Of a stretch of DNA of 64,000 nt, positions 9,355 to 18,112 are shown one piece after another. A model generated the notes under the pieces. The model saw only the letters and a program-made list of their open reading frames with translations, did not search any database and had not been told where the DNA came from. Every line of letters starts with the position of its first letter. Position 1 is the first letter of the stretch. The translations under genes were made by a program, and so were the position numbers. Source of the stretch: CAZADA01 sp964526675 (lineage in GTDB: Bacteria; Pseudomonadota; Alphaproteobacteria; Caulobacterales; Maricaulaceae); the NCBI GenBank assembly GCA_964526675.1, contig CAZGLY010000006.1, positions 40,098 through 104,097 on the forward strand, written 5' to 3'.

Positions 9355-10086
9355 TTGTCTAAGCCGTTTCAAACGCGCGATCTCCAATTCTATATGACCG
9401 CGCCGGGCCCTTGCCCGTATCTGCCCGACCGCTTCGAGCGCAAGGTCTTCACGGATCTTGGCGGCCCGGACGCGCCGGAGATCGCGGACGCGCTGGTGCA
9501 AGCCGGGTTCCGCCGCAGTCAGAATGTCGCCTACCGCCCCGCCTGCGAGACCTGCAATCTGTGCGTGTCGAGCCGCGTGCGCGCGTGGGAGTTTGAGCCG
9601 GGGCGGGCGCACCGCCGCGTCCTCCGGCGCAACGCGGACCTGGTCGCGGTCACAGGTCCCGCGCCGGCGACGATGGAGCAGTACGCGCTCTTCTTGCGTT
9701 ACCTCCAAAGCCGTCACAATGACGGCGGCATGACCACGATGACCTTTGGCGACTATGCCGTGATGCTGGGCGACAGCCCGGTGCCCACGTTTTTGACCGA
9801 GTATCGACTGGGCGAAGGCGGTCCGTTGCTGGCGGCCGCGATCACCGACCGCCTCCGCGACGGGGTCTCGATGGTCTATTCCTTCTTCGATCCCGACGCG
9901 CATCAACGCAGCCTCGGGGCCTTTATGATTTTGGATCACATCCGCCGGACCGCCGCGGCCGGTTGGCCGTATGTCTATCTGGGCTACTGGATCAAAGGCA
10001 GCGCCAAGATGGACTACAAGACCCGGTATCGGCCAATTGAGGTCTTGCGCCCAAGCGGCTGGCGCCTGCTTGAAGACGACGACTAA
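9355..10086 (+). CDS. bpt: aspartate/glutamate leucyltransferase (Bpt/Ate family)
   Basis: A 243-residue aminoacyl-tRNA-protein transferase that adds leucine to the N-terminus of proteins beginning with Asp or Glu, marking them for ClpS/ClpAP. Family signatures are LQFYMTAPGPCPYLPDR near the N-terminus, the cysteine block YRPACETCNLCVSSRV, and the C-terminal YVYLGYWIKGSAKMDYK with its YGPIE-like continuation (YRPIEVLR). The start is TTG at 9355, unusual but supported by the AGGGCGAG just upstream and by the position of the conserved N-terminus. It lies 84 bp after the SLC13 gene and about 100 bp before the TRAP operon, with no obvious functional link to either. Confidence 0.93.
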   Translation: MSKPFQTRDLQFYMTAPGPCPYLPDRFERKVFTDLGGPDAPEIADALVQAGFRRSQNVAYRPACETCNLCVSSRVRAWEFEPGRAHRRVLRRNADLVAVTGPAPATMEQYALFLRYLQSRHNDGGMTTMTFGDYAVMLGDSPVPTFLTEYRLGEGGPLLAAAITDRLRDGVSMVYSFFDPDAHQRSLGAFMILDHIRRTAAAGWPYVYLGYWIKGSAKMDYKTRYRPIEVLRPSGWRLLEDDD

Positions 10087-10189
10087 CGCGCCGTCGCGTG
10101 AGGGGACGAGGGAGCTCAAGGGTCGTGAGCGCAGACCGTCAGGGCTCGCATGAGCGATGCGGCGCGCCAGAGGGGGAGGAGTTCAAGCC

Positions 10190-11275
10190 ATGGACCGTCG
10201 TCGATTTCTCACCGCCGGGGCGGCCGGCGCTGGCGCAAGCGCGCTCGCTGCGCCGGCGATCGCGCAAAACAAACGGGAGCTGCGGGTCGTCACCACGTGG
10301 CCGAAGAACTTCCCAGGACTGGGAACCGCGCCGGAGCGCGTCGCCACGATTGTGGAGGAGCTGACCGACGGCCGTTTGCGGATGAAAATCTACGCCGCTG
10401 GTGAGTTGGTGCCGGCGTTTGAAGCCTTCGATCAGGTGTCCGGAGGCGGCGCCGACGCCTATCACGGCGCGGAGTATTACTGGCAGGGCAAATCGAAGGC
10501 CTTCAGCTTCTTTGCGGCCGTGCCGTTCGGGCTGACCGCGACGGAGTTTACCGCCTGGCTGTCTTTCGGCGGCGGGCAAGAGTTGTGGGACGAGCTGTCG
10601 GCGGACTTCACCATCAAGCCGCTGCCGTGCGGCAACAGCGGCCACCAAATGGGCGGCTGGTTCAAGCGCGAAATCGCCACGCTCGACGACTTTGTGGGCC
10701 TGAAGATGCGGATCCCCGGCTTGGGCGGGGCGGTCGTGAAGGCGTTGGGCGGCGCGCCCGTGGCGCTTCCGGGCTCTGAGATTTATCCCGCGCTGCAATC
10801 GGGCGCGATCGACGCGACCGAATGGGTCGGGCCGTGGAACGATCTGGCCTTCGGCCTCTATCGCGAAGCCAAGTTCTATTACGGCCCCGGTTTCCACGAG
10901 CCCGGCACCCAGCTGAGCCTGGGGATAAATCGCGAAGTGTGGGAGGAGCTTCCGGCCGATCAAAAGGCGGCGGTGATCCACGCCTGCCGCAGCGTCAACG
11001 ATCTCACCATCGGCGAGTTCGCCCAACGCAACGCCGAAGCGCTCACGACCCTTGTCGACGACCATGGCGTGTCTCTGCGTCGGTTCTCCGATGAGATTTG
11101 GACGGCGGCCGCGGGGGTTTCCGAGGACGTTGTCGCCGACGCCGCGGGCGAAGACGGCAGCCTCTCGCGGCGGATCTACGACAGCTACATCACCGCGCGG
11201 CGGGCGCTCTCAGGCTGGGGCGCCCAGTCGGAGGCGGCGTACATGCGCGCCCGCGAGGACGCGCTGAACACCTAG
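10190..11275 (+). CDS. TRAP transporter substrate-binding protein (DctP family)
   Basis: A 361-residue periplasmic binding protein. It begins with a twin-arginine export signal (DRRRFLTAG, hydrophobic AAGAGASALA, cleavage near APAIAQ), so it is probably exported folded. The mature part shows the DctP fold landmarks: VVTTWPKNFPGLGT, GGGADAYHGAEYYW, the arginine-bearing KMRIPGLGG loop that anchors the substrate carboxylate, and ATEWVGPWND. The overall pattern resembles the subgroup that binds 2-oxo acids or related monocarboxylates (TakP-like), but the substrate is inference. ATG at 10190 has an excellent AGGGGGAGGAG site. It is first in an operon with the small and large permease genes. Confidence 0.92.
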   Translation: MDRRRFLTAGAAGAGASALAAPAIAQNKRELRVVTTWPKNFPGLGTAPERVATIVEELTDGRLRMKIYAAGELVPAFEAFDQVSGGGADAYHGAEYYWQGKSKAFSFFAAVPFGLTATEFTAWLSFGGGQELWDELSADFTIKPLPCGNSGHQMGGWFKREIATLDDFVGLKMRIPGLGGAVVKALGGAPVALPGSEIYPALQSGAIDATEWVGPWNDLAFGLYREAKFYYGPGFHEPGTQLSLGINREVWEELPADQKAAVIHACRSVNDLTIGEFAQRNAEALTTLVDDHGVSLRRFSDEIWTAAAGVSEDVVADAAGEDGSLSRRIYDSYITARRALSGWGAQSEAAYMRAREDALNT

Positions 11276-11326
11276 CCGGGACACGCGAACCGCGCGCCGC
11301 TGCGCCGCTTAGGGGAGGGCTCAGGG

Positions 11327-12211
11327 GTGGAGCAGGCCGAACACGAGGCGCGCACGTCCGAGCGCCCGCCCCTTTTTTGGGGTTTCGCCGCGGGCGTGGG
11401 GCTCGCCGTCGTCGCGACGGCCGCGTCCGCTGCGCCGGCGTTGCGGCCGGGGGTGTTGTGGATTCTCACCGCGCCAGCGCGCGCCGCCGGCCTCGTGCTC
11501 CCGGGCGCCACCCTTTACGAGAAGGCGCAAAGCGCGGCGGCGGCGCTGGGCTGGCTCGGCTGGGCGCTGACGCCCCTGGCGCTCGCCCCGCTCGTGTTTC
11601 TCGTCGCGGCCGCCGTCACGGGACTGGTCGCCCCGCGGGCTCAGGCGTGGGTCATGCGTGCGGCCACGCCTCTGCGGCGCGCGGCCGACGCCGCGGACGC
11701 GACGTGCGACGCCGCCGGCGCGTTGGCGCGATGGGCGACGCTGGCCTTGGTGGCTGTGGTGTTGGTCGTGGTGGTCCAGCGCTACGTGTTCGGGCTCGCG
11801 TTCACCAAACTCCAGGAGAGCATTCTTTACCTCCACGCCGGTGTGATCCTGCTCGGCGGGGCGTGGGCCCTTGGCGACGACGGCCATGTGCGCGTCGACG
11901 TGCTCTACGGCCGTATGAGCGCTCGGGCGAAAGCCGCGGTCGATCTTGCGGGCGCGTATCTGCTGCTTGGGCCGATGGCGATCACGGTGCTCTTGGTGTC
12001 GCGCGCCTATCTCGACCGTTCGTGGCGCGTGGGCGAGGGGTCGCCGGAAAGCGATGGCCTGGCGCTCGTGTTCCTCCTGAAAACGCTGATCCCGATCTTC
12101 GCCGTTTTGCTTCTGATCCAGGCGGCGGCGCTCGCGGCGCGCGCGGCGTTGCGTTTGGCCGGATGTGAGCCCGGTCGCGGCGCGGGCGGGGACCGCTTGG
12201 AGGGCGTGTGA
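11327..12211 (+). CDS. TRAP transporter small permease (DctQ family), N-terminally extended
   Basis: A 294-residue inner-membrane protein. The C-terminal half (about residues 125-285) is a standard four-helix DctQ domain, with the conserved RYVFGLAFTKLQESILYLHAG and the GHVRVDVLYG segment. The N-terminal about 110 residues form an extra membrane region of two or three helices that ordinary 160-200-residue DctQ proteins lack. It starts with GTG at 11327 behind AGGGGAGGG, 51 bp after the binding-protein gene, and its stop overlaps the start region of dctM, indicating translational coupling. It partners with the large permease to form the transporter membrane complex. Confidence 0.88.
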   Translation: MEQAEHEARTSERPPLFWGFAAGVGLAVVATAASAAPALRPGVLWILTAPARAAGLVLPGATLYEKAQSAAAALGWLGWALTPLALAPLVFLVAAAVTGLVAPRAQAWVMRAATPLRRAADAADATCDAAGALARWATLALVAVVLVVVVQRYVFGLAFTKLQESILYLHAGVILLGGAWALGDDGHVRVDVLYGRMSARAKAAVDLAGAYLLLGPMAITVLLVSRAYLDRSWRVGEGSPESDGLALVFLLKTLIPIFAVLLLIQAAALAARAALRLAGCEPGRGAGGDRLEGV

Positions 12212-13923
12212 TGGCGGGCCTGACCGCGTTCCTCGCGGAAAACCTCGACGTTCTGATGTTTGTCGTGGCGATCGCGGCGCTTTTGTCCGGCTATCCGGTC
12301 GCGTTCACCTTGGCCGGCGTGGCGCTGGCGTTCGCCGGGCTGGGCGTGCTCCTCGGCGTGTTCGACCCCGTGCTGCTGACGCTCGCGCCGAGCCGGATCT
12401 TTGGGGTGATGACCAATCAGGTGCTCGTGGCGGTGCCGCTCTTCGTGTTCATGGGCGTGATGCTCGAGAAGTCGAAGATCGCCGAAGAGCTTCTTGAGAC
12501 CATGGGCGGGCTGTTTGGTCCGCTGCGCGGCGGCCTCGGCGTGGCGGTGGTGGCGGTGGGCGCGCTCTTGGCGGCCTCCACCGGCATTGTCGGCGCCACG
12601 GTGGTGACGATGGGGCTCTTGTCGCTGCCGACAATGCTCGCGAAGGGTTACGCCAAGCCGCTCGCCACCGGCGCGATCGCAGCCAGCGGCACGCTGGGCC
12701 AGATCATCCCGCCCTCCATCGTGCTGGTTCTGCTCGGCGACGTCATGGGCTCGGCGTACCAAAAGGCGCAGCTGGATCAGGGGATCTTCGCGCCCGAGAC
12801 GGTGTCGGTCGGCGACCTGTTCGCCGGCGCGCTGATCCCCGGTCTCATCCTCGTTGGTCTTTACGCCGGCTACATCATGGCGGTGGCGCTGCTGCGCCCG
12901 GCCGCGGCGCCCGCGCTCGCCGCCGACGGCGGCGGGATCGAGGCGCCGTTCGCGCGCGTCTGGCGGATCGTGCGCGCGCTGGCGCCGCCGCTGCTGCTGA
13001 TCTTCGCGGTGCTCGGCTCCATCCTCGCGGGCCTCGCGACGCCAACCGAAGCGGCCGCCCTCGGCGCGACGGGCGCGGTGTTCTTGGCGGGGTTGCGCGA
13101 TTTGGGCGACGGCGAGGGCGACGCCACGATCCCCTGGGCGCGCAGCGCGCGGCGGGCCGTGGCCGCGGGGTTGCTCGCCGCGGGGCTTTTGCTGGTGCTG
13201 ACGGTGTTTGTGGATCTGCGCCTTGGCCGCGAAGACCCATCCGCCGCCGAGCGCCTCGGCGCGGTGGTCGCGTCTCTCTTGATCGGCGTCGCGGTGGCGG
13301 GTTTGATCGCGGCGCTTTACCGCGCGTGGATGACGCGTTGTCTGCCGGCCGTCACCCGCGACACCGCACGCATCACGGCGATGGTGTTCGTGATTTTGAT
13401 CGGCGCGACGATCTTCGCTCTCGTCTTCCGCGGCTTGGGCGGGGATGAGCGCGTCGCGGCCGTGCTGGAGACCGCCGCCGGCGGGCTGCTCGCGGCGCTC
13501 GACGGGGTGCTGTCGCCGCTTGGATTGACGGACATGGATGCGCCCCTCGCCGACAGCCGCGCGGCCCAGGCCGCGGCGGGCGTGTTCATCGTCATGGTTG
13601 TGATGTTCGTGCTCGGCTTTTTTCTCGACTTCATCGAAATCACGTTTGTGGTCGTGCCGTTGGTTGCGCCGCCGCTTCTGGCGTTGGGCGCGGACCCCGT
13701 GTGGTTGGGCGTGATGATGGCGATCAATCTGCAGACGAGCTTTTTGACGCCGCCCTTTGGTTTTGCGTTGTTTTATCTGCGCGGTGTCGCTCCGCCGAGT
13801 GTGGCGACGACGGACATTTACCGGGGCGCAGCGCCTTTTGTGCTGATCCAGCTGTTGGCGCTCTTGGCGGTGGCGGCGTTTCCGATCCTCGCCACCGGTC
13901 TGCCCGCGCTGGTTTTCGGGTAA
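12211..13923 (+). CDS. TRAP transporter large permease (DctM family)
   Basis: A 570-residue multi-spanning protein that forms the transport pathway of the TRAP system. Family landmarks are NQVLVAVPLFVFMGVMLEKS, the ASGTLGQIIPPSIVLVLLGD block, LATPTEAAALGA and a C-terminal MAINLQTSFLTPPFGFALFY. It is longer than the usual about 430 residues: roughly residues 295-370 are an insertion with two additional hydrophobic stretches, and a hydrophilic segment precedes the FLDFIEITF helix. The ATG at 12211 shares a base with the dctQ stop (TGATG); a GTG three bases earlier is also possible. GGAGGG lies just upstream. Confidence 0.91.
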   Translation: MAGLTAFLAENLDVLMFVVAIAALLSGYPVAFTLAGVALAFAGLGVLLGVFDPVLLTLAPSRIFGVMTNQVLVAVPLFVFMGVMLEKSKIAEELLETMGGLFGPLRGGLGVAVVAVGALLAASTGIVGATVVTMGLLSLPTMLAKGYAKPLATGAIAASGTLGQIIPPSIVLVLLGDVMGSAYQKAQLDQGIFAPETVSVGDLFAGALIPGLILVGLYAGYIMAVALLRPAAAPALAADGGGIEAPFARVWRIVRALAPPLLLIFAVLGSILAGLATPTEAAALGATGAVFLAGLRDLGDGEGDATIPWARSARRAVAAGLLAAGLLLVLTVFVDLRLGREDPSAAERLGAVVASLLIGVAVAGLIAALYRAWMTRCLPAVTRDTARITAMVFVILIGATIFALVFRGLGGDERVAAVLETAAGGLLAALDGVLSPLGLTDMDAPLADSRAAQAAAGVFIVMVVMFVLGFFLDFIEITFVVVPLVAPPLLALGADPVWLGVMMAINLQTSFLTPPFGFALFYLRGVAPPSVATTDIYRGAAPFVLIQLLALLAVAAFPILATGLPALVFG

Positions 13924-13988
13924 CGTGGGAGCAAGACCCGCGCCCTCGGTCGCGCTAGGTTCGCGCACGCCGCACAGGACATCGCACC

Positions 13989-16340
13989 ATGGCCGCCTCT
14001 TACCTCGACGCCCCAACCGCTGACGCCCCGGCCACCTCGCGCCTGACCGTGCTGGAGGCGTTGGAGCGCCAAGTGCTGTGGCTGGCGACGTGGATGATCC
14101 ACCACGCCAACCACGTGCGGCCCAAGCGCGACGGCCTGAAGGTCGGCGGCCACCAGGCGTCGTGCGCTTCGATGACCACCCTGATGACGGCGCTCTACTT
14201 CCACATCCTGGGTTCGCGCGACCGGGTGGCCGTGAAACCCCACGCCAGCCCCGTGTTTCACGCGATCCAGTACCTCGCCGGACGTCAAACCCGCGCCAAT
14301 CTCGAGACGTTTCGTGGGTTCGGCGGCGCGCAGTCCTATCCCTCGCGCACCAAAGATCTGCCGGAGGTGGATTTCTCCACCGGCTCCGTCGGCCTCGGCG
14401 TCGCGGCGACGCTGTTCGCTTCGCTCGTGCAGGACCTGGCGCGCGCGCGCGGCGCTCTGGGTGGCCCGCCCGGACGGATGGTGGCGTTGGTCGGCGACGC
14501 GGAGTTGGATGAGGGCAATGTCTATGAAGCGCTCTTGGACGGGTGGAAGCACGACGTCCAGAACCTCTGGTGGATCATCGACTACAACCGCCAAAGCCTG
14601 GACGGGGTGGTCAATGACGCGCTGTTTCAGAAGATCAGCGGCGTGTTCGACGCGCTCGGCTGGCGGGTGACGACGCTGAAGTACGGCCGGCGGTTGGAGG
14701 CCCTGCGCCATCAGCCCGGCGGCGAGGCGGTGCTCGACTGGATCGACCGCTGCGACAACCAGCTCTATTCCGCGCTGACGTTCAAGGGCGGCGCCGGCTG
14801 GCGGGAGCGGCTCAGCGCCGATCTTGGCGACACCGCAGGCGTGGCGGCGCTGCTCGACGAACGCGACGATGCGGCTCTGCACGCGTTGATGACCAACCTC
14901 GCCGGCCACGACATGGAGAGCATTCTCGACGCTTTCGCCGCGATTGGGGACGACCCCGCGCCGCAGTGCGTGATCGCCTACACCGTTAAAGGCTTCGGCC
15001 TGCCGCTGGCGGGCCATAAGGACAATCACGCCGGACTGCTGACGCCGAAGCAGCTTGAGGCGTATCAGGCTTCCCTCGGCGTTCCTGCGGGCGCGGAATG
15101 GGAGCCGTGGTCAACGTTGGGCCCGCTTGAGGACGCCGCGCGCATCGTCGTGGAGACCGCGCCGTTCTTCACGGCTGCGTCGCGCACCACGACCGCCGCC
15201 CCCGTTCCCCTCGCGCCGCTGCCGACACCGTCTGGCGACCGGCTGTCGACCCAAGACGCGTTTGGCAAAATTCTTTTGGAGATCGCGCGCGAGGACGGCG
15301 CTTTAGCTCAGGCGATCATCACGACCTCGCCCGACGTCACGGTCTCCACCAATCTTGGGGCGTGGGTGAACAAACGCCGGCTCTTCCGCCGGGCGCCGAT
15401 GGAGGATGTGTTCAAGGCCGAGCAGATCCCCTCAGCCCAGCTCTGGCGGCGTGGCCCGGAAGGTCAGCACATCGAGCTCGGCATTGCGGAGCACAATCTG
15501 TTCCTGCTGCTGGGGCAGCTGGGCCTCGCCCACGCGTTCTTCGCCCAGCGCCTCCTGCCCGTGGCGACGCTCTACGATCCGTTCATCAACCGCGGCTTGG
15601 ACGCCTTGAATTACGCCTGCTACCAGGACGCGCGCTTCATGGTGGTGGCGACGCCGTCCGGGCTAACGCTCGGGCCCGAGGGGGGCGCCCATCAGTCCAT
15701 CCACCCGCCGGTGATCGGGATGGCGCAACCGGGGCTCACCTACATCGAGCCCGCGTTTGCGGACGAACTCGCCGCCGCGATGGCCTGGGGCTTCGCGCAC
15801 ATGCAGGCCGCCGACGGCGGCGCGGTTTACCTGCGCTTGTCGACCCGCGCGATCGCCCAAGAGCCGCGGGACGCCGTCCCCGCCGGCGCGGTTGAAGACG
15901 GCGCGTATTGGCTGCGGCCGCCGGGCGAGAACGCGCGGCTCGCCATCGCGTTTGCAGGCGCTCTTGCACCAGAGGCCCTGGAGGCGTGGGAGCGCGCGCG
16001 CGCCATCGATCCGCGCGTCGGCCTGCTCGCCGTGCCCTCCGCGGATCGCGCCCATCGGGGCTGGACCCGCGGACGCAAAGCCCATGTGCGCGACGAGCGC
16101 GTGCGGCCGTCGCCGATCGAACGCCTGCTCGCCCCGTTGCACCGCGACGCGGCGCTCGTCACGGTGATCGACGGCGCGCCGGGGACGCTTTCATGGCTCG
16201 GCGGGGTCTGCGGCCACAAGACCACGGCGCTGGGCGTGGAGACCTTTGGCCAAACGGGCGACCTGCCGGACCTCTACAGCGCCTACGATCTCTCCGCGGA
16301 CGCGATCCTGGCGGGATGCGAGAACGCCTTTTTGCCCTAG
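13989..16340 (+). CDS. thiamine-diphosphate enzyme, AceE/transketolase-like 2-oxoacid dehydrogenase E1
   Basis: A 783-residue single-chain ThDP enzyme resembling homodimeric pyruvate dehydrogenase E1 (AceE) more than classical transketolase. The N-terminal PP domain has HANHVRPKRDGLKVGGHQAS, DFSTGSVGLG and the cofactor-binding stretch GDAELDEGN (residues 169-177) to DYNRQSLDG (198-206). A Pyr domain follows, with ITTSPDVTVSTNLG and the glutamate-bearing HIELGIAEHNLF, then a C-terminal transketolase-like domain. It probably decarboxylates a 2-oxo acid such as pyruvate or 2-oxobutyrate, but no E2 or E3 gene is nearby, so the acceptor and exact substrate are unknown. ATG at 13989 is preceded by AGGAC. 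It sits between the TRAP operon and purF, 65 bp from dctM. Confidence 0.83.
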   Translation: MAASYLDAPTADAPATSRLTVLEALERQVLWLATWMIHHANHVRPKRDGLKVGGHQASCASMTTLMTALYFHILGSRDRVAVKPHASPVFHAIQYLAGRQTRANLETFRGFGGAQSYPSRTKDLPEVDFSTGSVGLGVAATLFASLVQDLARARGALGGPPGRMVALVGDAELDEGNVYEALLDGWKHDVQNLWWIIDYNRQSLDGVVNDALFQKISGVFDALGWRVTTLKYGRRLEALRHQPGGEAVLDWIDRCDNQLYSALTFKGGAGWRERLSADLGDTAGVAALLDERDDAALHALMTNLAGHDMESILDAFAAIGDDPAPQCVIAYTVKGFGLPLAGHKDNHAGLLTPKQLEAYQASLGVPAGAEWEPWSTLGPLEDAARIVVETAPFFTAASRTTTAAPVPLAPLPTPSGDRLSTQDAFGKILLEIAREDGALAQAIITTSPDVTVSTNLGAWVNKRRLFRRAPMEDVFKAEQIPSAQLWRRGPEGQHIELGIAEHNLFLLLGQLGLAHAFFAQRLLPVATLYDPFINRGLDALNYACYQDARFMVVATPSGLTLGPEGGAHQSIHPPVIGMAQPGLTYIEPAFADELAAAMAWGFAHMQAADGGAVYLRLSTRAIAQEPRDAVPAGAVEDGAYWLRPPGENARLAIAFAGALAPEALEAWERARAIDPRVGLLAVPSADRAHRGWTRGRKAHVRDERVRPSPIERLLAPLHRDAALVTVIDGAPGTLSWLGGVCGHKTTALGVETFGQTGDLPDLYSAYDLSADAILAGCENAFLP

Positions 16341-16506
16341 GCGCGCCGGATTGCCGCAGCCGCCGCGGCGAAAGCGCCACATCACGGACGTTTGTGCACC
16401 GCGATGCGCTGGCGGTGTCACAGATCTTACGCATTCCTATATGATGGGTGTCGGGAATCGACGCCGGGCGAGGACGCTGAGCCGCCAGTCGCAAAGGACA
16501 GCCGCT

Positions 16507-18030
16507 ATGGTTGAGGACGGTGAAGTGGGGATCGCCGTGGATACGGCGTCATCGGATCCGACGACGCCGGGGGCGCCAGACGCCTCGGCCGGACACGGGC
16601 CATCGCTTCAATTGAATTGCGGCGTGGTCGGGGTCTTCGGCATCCCCAACGCAGCCGATGTCGCCGCCCTCGGCCTTCACGCGTTGCAGCATCGCGGCCA
16701 GGAAGCGTGCGGCGTCGCGGCGTTCGGCGGCGAGACCTTCACCTATGAGCGCCATCCCGGCCTGGTGCGGGATCATTTCGGCGATGGCAAAGTGTCGCGC
16801 CGCTTGCCCGGCCGCAGCGCCATCGCCCACTGCCGCTACTCGACCATGGGCAAGGATGTGCGGCGCAATGTGCAGCCGCTTTATGCGGACCTGCAAACCG
16901 GCGGCCTCGCCGTCGCGCACAACGGCAATCTGACCAACGCCCGGACGCTGCGTGAGAAGCTGGTTGCGCGCGGGAGCATCTTTCAAAGCGTCAGCGACAC
17001 GGAAGTGATCCTGCATTTGGCGGCGGCCTCAAGCGCCAACCGGTTGATTGATCGTTTCGTGGACGCGCTGGATCAGATCGAAGGCGGCTACGCCCTCGTG
17101 GCGCTCGCGGACGACATGCTCATCGGCGCGCGCGATCCGGTCGGCATTCGCCCGTTGGTCCTTGGGCGGCGCAAGGGCGCGCCGGTTTTGGCGTCGGAGT
17201 CCTGCGCGCTTGACCAGATCGACGCCGAGTACGTGCGCGACATCGGCCCGGGAGAAGTGGTCGTCGCGGACGCCCAAGGCGTGCGTGTTCATCGGCCGCC
17301 GCGGGGGCCGGCGCGTCCCTGCGCGTTTGAGTACATCTATTTTGCCCGTCCGGACTCTGTGATGGATGGCGTCAGCGTCTATGAGGCGCGCCGGCGCATG
17401 GGCCGTCGGCTGGCGATGGACGCCCCTGCGGACGCCGACATTGTGATCCCGGTGCCCGACGGCGGCGCGCCGGCCGCGCTTGGTTACGCGGAGGTCAGCG
17501 GCCTGCCCTATGAGATGGGCATCATTCGCAGCCATTTTGTCGGGCGCACGTTCATACAACCCAGCCAGGAACGGCGCACCGCGCACATCCGGCTGAAACA
17601 CAGCGCCAATCGAGCTGTGGTGCAGGGCAAACGCGTCGTGCTGATCGACGACTCGATCGTGCGCGGCAACACCTCCCGCAAAATCGTGCAGCTGGTGCGG
17701 GACGCTGGCGCGACGGAGGTCCATTTCCGATCAGCCAGCCCGCCGATCCGCTATCCGGACTATTATGGGATCGACATGCCCGCCGGAGACGAGCTCTTGG
17801 CGCGTCGCGTCCCCGACTTGCCGGCCATGGCGGACGAACTGCACGCCGACAGCGTGGACTTCTTGTCGGTCGACAGCCTCTATCACGCGGTGATCGACGC
17901 GCCGCGCAATCGTCATCATCCGCAGCTGACGGATCATTATTTCACGGGAGACTACCCAACGCCGCTGACCGATCTCGAGCGCCCCGACGACGCGCAGGAA
18001 CGGCAGATGTCCTTCTTGGACGCCGGCTGA
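16507..18030 (+). CDS. purF: amidophosphoribosyltransferase
   Basis: A 507-residue enzyme catalysing the first committed step of purine synthesis, forming 5-phosphoribosylamine from PRPP and glutamine. The glutaminase nucleophile is Cys38 in LNCGVVGVFG, preceded by a 37-residue Ala/Asp-rich leader that must be removed to expose it. HRGQEACGVA, HCRYSTMG and HNGNLTNA complete the Ntn domain. The phosphoribosyltransferase domain has the PRPP loop VVLIDDSIVRGNTS (about 376-389). No cysteine occurs after the PCAFEYIYFARPDS segment, so the iron-sulfur ligands of the Bacillus type are absent. ATG at 16507 follows AAAGGACAG. It is followed 82 bp downstream by an SDR gene. Confidence 0.97.
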   Translation: MVEDGEVGIAVDTASSDPTTPGAPDASAGHGPSLQLNCGVVGVFGIPNAADVAALGLHALQHRGQEACGVAAFGGETFTYERHPGLVRDHFGDGKVSRRLPGRSAIAHCRYSTMGKDVRRNVQPLYADLQTGGLAVAHNGNLTNARTLREKLVARGSIFQSVSDTEVILHLAAASSANRLIDRFVDALDQIEGGYALVALADDMLIGARDPVGIRPLVLGRRKGAPVLASESCALDQIDAEYVRDIGPGEVVVADAQGVRVHRPPRGPARPCAFEYIYFARPDSVMDGVSVYEARRRMGRRLAMDAPADADIVIPVPDGGAPAALGYAEVSGLPYEMGIIRSHFVGRTFIQPSQERRTAHIRLKHSANRAVVQGKRVVLIDDSIVRGNTSRKIVQLVRDAGATEVHFRSASPPIRYPDYYGIDMPAGDELLARRVPDLPAMADELHADSVDFLSVDSLYHAVIDAPRNRHHPQLTDHYFTGDYPTPLTDLERPDDAQERQMSFLDAG

Positions 18031-18112
18031 TCATCCCCTCGCGCGCCCGTTTCCAACACCGCGCGGGCCCTCGGCTTGCGCGGCGCCCCCAACGCTTTTC
18101 ACCGTGACCGCC

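Noticed and set aside
12007..14016. Long open frame on the minus strand opposite dctM
   Set aside because: It is antisense to a clear transporter gene and its translation is dominated by Arg, His, Gln and Asp, as expected for the reverse frame of a GC-rich membrane-protein gene.
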